DNA of 64,000 bases from Theobroma cacao (Eukaryota; Streptophyta; Magnoliopsida; Malvales; Malvaceae). The notes beneath the pieces are model-generated. The model ran no database searches. It was not told where the DNA came from and worked only from the letters and a program-made list of their open reading frames with translations. Position 1 is the first letter of the stretch. Each line of letters starts with the position of its first letter. The position numbers and the translations under genes are program-made. The stretch spans positions 19,689,859 through 19,753,858 of the forward strand of contig NC_030852.1 of assembly GCF_000208745.1 (NCBI RefSeq). The letters are read 5' to 3'. This document shows positions 58,011 to 64,000 of this stretch, piece by piece.

Positions 58011-60330
58011 AAGATGATAGTGGTATTGGTATTTATCCATGTATGTATATGTATATATGTTTAGAGAATGAAAACTCATGAATATGGTTTATGGTTGAAA
58101 TGCATATGAATTTGGCATGTTAAACTTTGGAAATCCTTATGTGTTTCATGTTCATTTTGTTAGTTTAGCAGGATGGCTTTTTTTCTTGAGGGGAATGGAA
58201 ACTTTTTTCTTGGTGCTCTGATTCTCGCTATAGCGAGATTCATTCTCGCTGCAGCAAGAAACTCTCGGGTTTGAGGGCTTTCACCTGACCTGGTTCTCAA
58301 TGCAAGGAGAAAGTTTCTGTTTTGGCCAAGAAAAACTCGCTGCAGCAAGAAACAATTTCACCGGAGTAAGAAACCTTCTGTCCATTTTGCTAGCTTGTGG
58401 GTTTTTGCCATTTTTTCCATTTCATTTATACCCTAGTTGAGCATGGACTTCCAACATGTTTGGGGATTATCTAACTAAGTTTGGAATGAGGAAATTTGGA
58501 GAGAAACCCTCGGTCTGTTGAGAACGCTCGTCTAGCTAGTAACTCGAGAACTTTGCTGCTGTGAAAATTCATTCTCGTTGCAGCTACGTTGCAGCGAGAA
58601 TGCCTTTCCGCCGCAGAGAGGACCTATCGTTTATTTGACTTGATTCACATGAATGCTATTAAAGTTTTCACTCTCCAAATCCTTTGTTGAGGATGGATAC
58701 TTTTCATAAAGTGATTTACTCATGTGGGGTTTACATGAGGGGTTTTAATAAGAACAAAAACAAATTGCATTGTTTTGAAAAAAAAAATGATGAATGCATC
58801 ATGATTTCATAAACATTCTTTATTGTTTGCTTGTTCTCTTTTTGTTCACTCACTGAGTTTATACTCACTGTTTTCAACTCCATGTTTTCAGATTAAGAGG
58901 CAGCCGGTAGCTAGGTCGAGGTGTCCTTGTAGATTTGTATCTTTGGTAGGTATCAATGGCACTCAGTAGCTACACCTTCACTGTGGTCACTCCGCTAGAA
59001 ACCTAGAGTCATGTTGTTGTAAATATGTACAAGTGATCTAAATTATTAAATTGCATGTTTAGACAATATATGTACATTTTTATTGGTATGCCACTATGAG
59101 TTGGAAATGCTTAGTATTATTTTGATTCAAAGTTATGGAATGTACTTAGTAATGTTTGATGGAATGGTGAACAGATCATATAAATAGGCTTGCTTGGGCT
59201 TAGTGGACTATGTCCATTGGGCCTATGCGTCGGTCATGGTTCGAAATTTGGGTCGTGACAATTACTACATGGGAAGACTTAGCTTAAAAGTATCTAGCAA
59301 AATTTTTCCACCTTCCAAGACTGCAAAGAGGAGGAATGATATCACCTTATTTACACAATTTGATGGTAAGTCCTTATATGAAGCTTGGGAGAGGTTTCAA
59401 GAACTACTGCAAAGATGTCCACATCATGGGATTCCTGATTGGTTACCAGTTCAGACATTCTACAATGGGCCAGTTGGGTCAATTAAAACCACAATTGATG
59501 CTGCTACTGATGGGGCATTAATGAGTAAGAATGCTACAGATGGTTATAATTTATTGATAGAGATGGCTTCAAATAATTATCAATGGCCTTCAGAAAGGTC
59601 GAGTCCGAGAAAAGCTGTTGAAGCTTATGAAATTGATGCACTTGGCAACTTAACTGCTCAAGTAGTTGCAGAAGTTGTTGCACTATCTAAGAAGTTGGAC
59701 AAACTGGGAGTTCATGCAGTTCAAAATTCACTTATAGTCTGTGAGATGTGTGGAGATAGTCATTCAAGTGATCAATGTCCATATAATTCTTCATCAGTCC
59801 AATTTGTGGGGAACTTCAATAGGCAGCAAAATAACTCATATTTTAATACATATAATCCTGGTTAGAGAAACCACCCCAACTTTTCATGGAACAACAATGC
59901 AGGGCCTTCCAATCCAAACCCTAACATGCCTCCTGGTTTTCAACAACAAGCTAGACCACCAATTCCTGAAAAGAAGTCTCAAGTGGAAGCACTTCTCTTG
60001 CAATATATATCAAAGAATGATGCCATAATTCAAAGCTATGGAGGCTCCTTGAGAAATCTTGAGACCCAAGTGGGACAACTTGCAAATTCCATCAACAATA
60101 GACCTCAAGGTGCCTTACCAGGTGATACACAAGTCAATTCCAAAGGTAAGGAACATTGTAATGCAATTACCTTTAGGAGTGGAAAAGAAGTTGAAGGGGT
60201 GAATGAAAAATCAATTGAATCTTCAAAGGAGCATATAGATGATGACAAGGTAATTTTTAAGAAAGAAGTTGAAGTAGAAAAGACAGATAATGGGCAAGCT
60301 AAAAATCAAGGGAATTCTCAAGCAAACTAA

Positions 60331-61005
60331 CCTCCGCCACCATTCCTACAAAGGTTGAAAAAGCAAAAGCTTGATAAACAGTTTGAGAAATTTCGTAATG
60401 TCTTCAAGAAGCTCCACATAAATATCCCTTTTGCTGAAGCTTTGGAAAACATGCCAAGTTATGTTAAATTCTTGAAAGATATCTTAACCAATAACAGGAA
60501 ACTAGAAGATTTTGAAACAGTGGCACTTACTTAGGAGTGTAGCGTAATAATTTAAAACAAGCTTCCACTAAAACTTAAGGATCCAAGAAGTTTTTTTATT
60601 CCTTGTACTATTGGTAGATTTAAATTTACTAAAGCTTTATGTGATTTGGGTGCAGGTGTTTCAATCATGCCTTTGTCAATTGTTGAGAAACTTGGACTTA
60701 ACGAGATACAACCTACCACAGTTTCTTTGCAATTAGTAGATAGAACAATCAGGTACCTTGTTGGCATTATTGAGGATGCATTGGTTAAAATTGGGCATCT
60801 CTACATTCTGGTGGACTTCATTGTGCTTGAGATTGAAGAGGATCTGGAAATTCCTTTAATCTTGGGACAACCATTCTTGGCTATTACAGATGCAATCATT
60901 GATGTGAGGGAAGGCAAGATAACTTTTAAAGTTGGAGGAGAGGTAGTAGAGTTTAATATTTTCAATGCAATTAAACTTCCTAGCTCCACAAATTATTGCT
61001 ACAAA
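60331..61005 (+). pseudogene. Athila E gag-protease linker and protease
   Basis: QKLDKQ, VFKKLHINIPFAEALENMPS and YVKFLKDIL form the conserved linker before the Athila protease. Then KALCDLGAGVSIMPLSIVEK with the DLG active site (usual A-S is A-G), LGLNEIQPTTVSLQLVDRTI, LVDFIVLEIEEDLEIPLILG, QPFLAITDAIIDVREGKITF and EFNIFNAI. Stops occur only in the linker. From 60646 the frame is open through the protease. The fold should be intact; whether G after DLGA reduces activity is unclear. Confidence 0.9.
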
Positions 61006-61371
61006 GTGGAGTTAATTGATGAAGGCAAAGGTGAACCTATTTCTCCACCTACAAGTGAACAAGCATCAATCTTTGAGTTTAAGCCACCACATCCGCCTGT
61101 GAGACCCAAACAGTCACCAACGGAGCATCCTCCACCACCATCTAATTGTCCTTTCAATATTGGACAACAAGTAATGATGCTTTCTCGATCATACTTCAAG
61201 CATTTTCCATGGAAACACAAAGAAAGATGGTAGGGTTCTTTCAAAGTAGTAAAGGCTTATCTTAGTGGAATAATTGAGATTTATAGTGAGGATATGGGAA
61301 TAATCATGGTTAATGGGATGAGCTTCAGACCATATTTCGAGGATGAAGAGCTGAAAAAGGGGGTGCTATAG
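61006..61371 (+). pseudogene. Athila E integrase tail fused in frame to protease
   Basis: A proline-rich linker (KPPHPPVRPKQSPTEHPPPP) leads in frame to FNIGQQVMMLSRSYFKHFPW then KHKERW, a TAG stop at 61231-61233, then GSFKVVKAYLSGIIEIYSED and IIMVNGMSFRPYFEDEE, ending at TAG 61369-61371. This is the last part of Athila integrase (usual VLLF-SRLKLFPGKLRSRWSGPF). Frame continuity from protease to the final stop, with one stop only, argues that the fusion was translated in the source element. Confidence 0.8.
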
Positions 61372-61417
61372 TCAAGCTAGTGACTATAAACGAGCACTTC
61401 TTGGGAGGCAATCCAAG
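61367..61417 (+). other. Two stem-loops at the pol stop of Athila E
   Basis: First: TATAGTCA and TGACTATA around AGCTAG (61367-61388), with the TAG stop in the 5' arm. Second: CTTGGG and TCCAAG around AGGCAA (61400-61417). Element B has the same pair at 28708-28727 and 28740-28757. Confidence 0.75.
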
Positions 61418-61480
61418 CTCCTTAACCTTACTAATTTTCCTCTTTTATTTAAGTTTTGTTAGTATCAATTTATTTCTTGT

Positions 61481-63004
61481 GATCTAATTCACATCCTTCC
61501 ATGTATCTTAAGCCAGTGTGGCACACATAACTCAATCACATCTATAGTAAATTCATTACAATGTCTAATTCTAGTGGACAATGGTACGATTCTTACTTGT
61601 CTAAGGTAACCTCCAATAATGGTACAATTCCTCTTTTGTAAGGCATGCGTTGAGTGGTGCATCTATCTAAACTCAAGGCTATATAATTATGTGGTACAAC
61701 ACCCCACATCATAGCCCTCTTACTCATTTGGTACAACACCCCACATCATGGTGCTTGTACGCATATTGGATTTATTACATCCATAAGATGCAACATCATA
61801 ACTTATCATTATGGTTTATTCTATCTCAACATCATCATGTTCATAATATCGTATACATAATTACTACCATACTAATCAAGCTTATAACTATTGTTTACAT
61901 TATTAGGTACATAAATCAACTATGAATTCATAATTATAAATATGTACATGTAATTTGTTCACAATGTATTGACTACTCATAAGTGGCCTTAAATTCTTCC
62001 TCCACCTAGGAATTTATGCTTGACTAACCACGGTCTTGCCATCATTTTCCATACTAGGTTTCAATGCTATTGAGCTCATTCAACTTTTATGTACACATTC
62101 ATGCCTTAGGTCTCCCACCATGAGAAGTAGCATCCAACAATGTGCATTCATTCATGTCTTTACCATAATGAATTAACTTCCAGAACTTTACCTCTAGCTA
62201 AATTAGCCATGTGTTCACTAAATCCATTAATCATTTCTCAATTTTACACAAGTATCATTACTTCCAATTCCATAAACTAATTTGTCATGAAACAAATGTT
62301 CAGTTCAATAAACTTGGAATCATCAAGTATTAAAGATTTATCTTTAATCAATTATATCATTATTAAATTGGACGATAAATAAATCTCTTAGTAGTAATTT
62401 TATCCCACATGGACTACATGCACTTGACTAGACTTCAAGTGCAATATCATAAGCATTTATCAAAGGTACTTATTAAGGTTGTGGATCTCTTTTGAATCCT
62501 TCATAATCGGTTTACCATACGACATTCTCGATCACACAAACTACCAATCAAACATTGGACTTTATCATAATATTTTAGTTTAGCAATGCCACTATTGGTA
62601 AACACATCCTATTGCATCTCAAATTGTGTGTCAATTAGTTACTAACATCACTATTTTATCACTTTACCACTAGTAGCTCATAGCACTCTAATACAACATG
62701 CTAATATTGAGGTTTCAAGGATTGCTATTAGTTTCCACCTTTATGACTTGTGTTATACAACATTTATGGCAACAACTCAAGATATCATATAATTTTTCCA
62801 ATTTTTTTCTCATATGGTCATTGGTATGTCCTTGTCTATTGTTAATTATTTGGACATCTTAATCCAAAATCTAACATGTCTAGCAGTACAAAGTTAGCTT
62901 AGGTGTCTTACTCCTTAGTTCAGATTATGGAAGCTTTATTCTGATACTCAACCACAAATGCCTCCTTTGAGGGTGTGGATAACTCTAAACCTTGCTCATT
63001 TCGA
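61481..63004. other. Unassigned repeat-rich stretch
   Basis: Athila E similarity ends near 61480. A short repeat GGTACAACACCCCACATCAT occurs at about 61692 and 61730, recalling the short arrays of Tekay-like LTRs. No coding signal was found on either strand. It may be a diverged LTR or internal part of the element at 63727. Confidence 0.35.
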
Positions 63005-63428
63005 AGCTCTTTTTCTACACTTTAGACATAAAATATGGCAATGCAAGGGACCTCTCCCTTGAGGGTACGAAGGACTTAGTCTCCTAGACAATTCTACCCT
63101 GTCATAGCCCTATACAAGTTTGGATCATGACATTGAGCCTCGCACCTTTGCTTTAGTAGTTCCTGAGCTATCATCTCCATGGTACAACTGACTCCTTGTA
63201 GAACAATGGCAATATCCTCTAAGGTCATTGCCTAAATTATGGGTATTACAACCTCGAGAGATAGTCCTTTTATTTGTGCATTAACAGAGGTATCTGTCCT
63301 CCTTAAACTGGTGACTTTGTTGCACTGCCATAGCCTAGAATAGTAGGTCTATGTGGTCTCACTATAGCCTCGACGGAAGCACCTGGGTCTACCTGGTCTC
63401 TATCATTGTCTCGTGTCTTAGGCGACAT
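63005..63428 (-). pseudogene. Possible gypsy gag N-terminus, degenerate
   Basis: About 280 bp inside the primer site, an ATG at 63428 (minus) opens MSPKTRDNDRDQVDPGASVE, then stops accumulate. A shifted frame gives MTLEDIAIVLQGVSCTMEMI-like words further on. Position and opening are as expected for a Tekay/Del gag, but the sequence is too decayed to be sure. Confidence 0.4.
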
Positions 63429-63704
63429 TTCTCATGTAGACAAAAGCACTCGCATTCTATAAAAATAAATTCTAGACGTAACATTTAAATAGAACTTTGG
63501 ATAAAATTCTATAAAACTCAATTCTATTGACTCATAACAATTCTAGGCATAACATTTAAATATAATTTTGGATAGACAAACAAGGAATTATATGTAGGTC
63601 TCCCATTCTTGGTTTGTGCTTGAGTACACAAAACAAGAACAAGATTCCTACATAAGACTTCAAATATTTTGCTGATAAACAAGGGAATCCTAGGACTCTA
63701 TGAA

Positions 63705-63722
63705 CCTAGAACTCTGATACCA
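63705..63722 (-). other. Primer-binding site, tRNA-Met type
   Basis: Minus strand TGGTATCAGAGTTCTAGG starts four bases inside the LTR end. TGGTATCAGAG is complementary to the 3' end of initiator tRNA-Met. It fixes the orientation of this element and of LTRs ending in GTGACA. Confidence 0.85.
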
Positions 63723-63726
63723 ACTT

Positions 63727-64000
63727 TGTCACATCCCATTTCTAGGGACATAATCGGTGCAAGGACATATGTGTGTATGGCCCACTAGGCCCGAGCAAGC
63801 CTTATCCATCAATTATCTAATCACATCATTTCAATTACTAAGCATGACACATCAAGTGCTTCATCATACATCACGGAATGTTTACCTTATTAGGTATGGT
63901 TAACATTCAATAATCATAGAAATTCATATCATGTATAAAACCATGCAACATGTCATATTAAAGTCATAGGCACATCATGTGCTAATTCTATGCACCTTGG
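63727..64000 (-). repeat. Partial 5' LTR of a Tekay-like gypsy element
   Basis: Plus strand starts TGTCACATCCCATTTC, then CGGTGCAAGGAC and GGCCCACTAGGCCCGAGCAA, clearly related to the starts of T1 and T2. It runs off the window. Confidence 0.85.

Larger units (their letters stand above)
56583..59260 (+). repeat. Solo LTR T3, Tekay-like, sense, in Athila E gag
   Basis: Starts TGTGAGACCTTGACC and ends AAATTTGGGTCGTGACA, 2678 bp; flanks ATCAC (56578-56582) and ATTAC (59261-59265). The gag frame reads across. Layout: TATAAATA 56975, pyrimidine-rich leader about 57000-57070, ACCGAG then GTGAGTAG at 57301, CCGGTGAGTG at 57591, hairpin array 57790-58010, palindromic phrases 58200-58620, and ACTCACTGAGTTTATACTC near 58850. 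Two of its open frames are repeat-derived only. Confidence 0.9.
56111..60330 (+). pseudogene. Athila E gag, split by solo LTR T3
   Basis: ATG at 56111 opens MQRINNLNLVPFDLEIERTF then [27 protein letters not shown] and SLRDKAKS lead to NGSIT at 56582. After T3 the frame resumes with ITTWEDLA, then FPPSKTAKRRNDITLFTQFD, RCPHHGIPDWLPVQTFYNGP, EMASNNYQWPSERSSPRKAV, and zinc knuckle CEMCGDSHSSDQC with all ligands. Then ASLRNLETQVGQLANSINN-type and KEHCNAITFRSGKEV words. A handful of stops and a one-base loss in a T run break it, so it is younger-looking than the gag of A or B. Confidence 0.9.
48678..61480 (+). mobile_element. Athila-like gypsy element E (non-autonomous), with nested inserts
   Basis: LTR 48678-55970, tRNA-Asp-type primer site, gag, protease, integrase tail, and the start of the 3' non-coding part matching element B to about 61480. 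No RT, RNase H or integrase core. Inserts: MITE-like repeat, T1 with T2 inside, and T3 in gag. No 3' LTR in the window. E lies in LTR F. Confidence 0.85.

Noticed and set aside
61481..63004. Possible second LTR of the element at 63727
   Set aside because: A short repeat resembles LTR arrays, but no terminus or polypurine tract was found, so I left it unassigned.

Overview
The window is plant nuclear heterochromatin made almost entirely of retrotransposons; I found no host gene, rRNA or tRNA gene. The evidence for a plant is the set of families: Athila-type Ty3/gypsy gag and protease, Tekay/Del-like gypsy LTRs, a SIRE-type and a second Ty1/copia element, and plant LINEs with a C-terminal RNase H. 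The species cannot be named. Nearly every coding region is broken, and several elements are recognised by LTR pairs, target-site duplications (TSDs) and reading frames that resume after an insertion.

Nest I (about 1-34273). A copia gag remnant is cut by Athila A (LTR 1257-2916). Athila B (3263-32424) sits in the gag of A, and A gag resumes at 32430. Copia C (4634-23576, minus strand) sits in the 5' LTR of B. Inside C are LINE1 (5479-10101, in the RNase H) and SIRE-like copia D (12894-21381, in the integrase). LINE2 (about 23747-26085) sits in the B leader. B runs through gag, protease, an integrase tail, a long 3' non-coding part, a polypurine tract and a 3' LTR.

Middle block (34274-44339). 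These are Tekay-like LTR pieces: M (plus) is split by LTR J (minus), which holds a copia-type solo LTR K with a perfect TSD. M meets LTR H (minus) end to end at 42052/42053, and a short internal tail of the H element follows.

Nest II (44340-about 61480). Athila LTR F is split by solo LTR G (perfect TSD) and by Athila E. The LTR of E holds a MITE-like repeat and solo LTR T1 (perfect TSD), and T1 holds solo LTR T2. The gag of E is cut by solo LTR T3. The window ends in an antisense gypsy element with a clear tRNA-Met primer site next to its LTR (63727 onward).

The most interesting signals are structural. The Athila LTRs open with a hairpin that shows a compensatory change. B and E share a gag-protease-integrase-tail layout lacking RT and RNase H, with two stem-loops at the pol stop codon. 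A module of about 105 bp is shared by unrelated LTR families. Each LTR family carries its own array of short palindromic phrases. D carries an extra sense ORF after pol. Two single Ns coincide with probable assembly faults.
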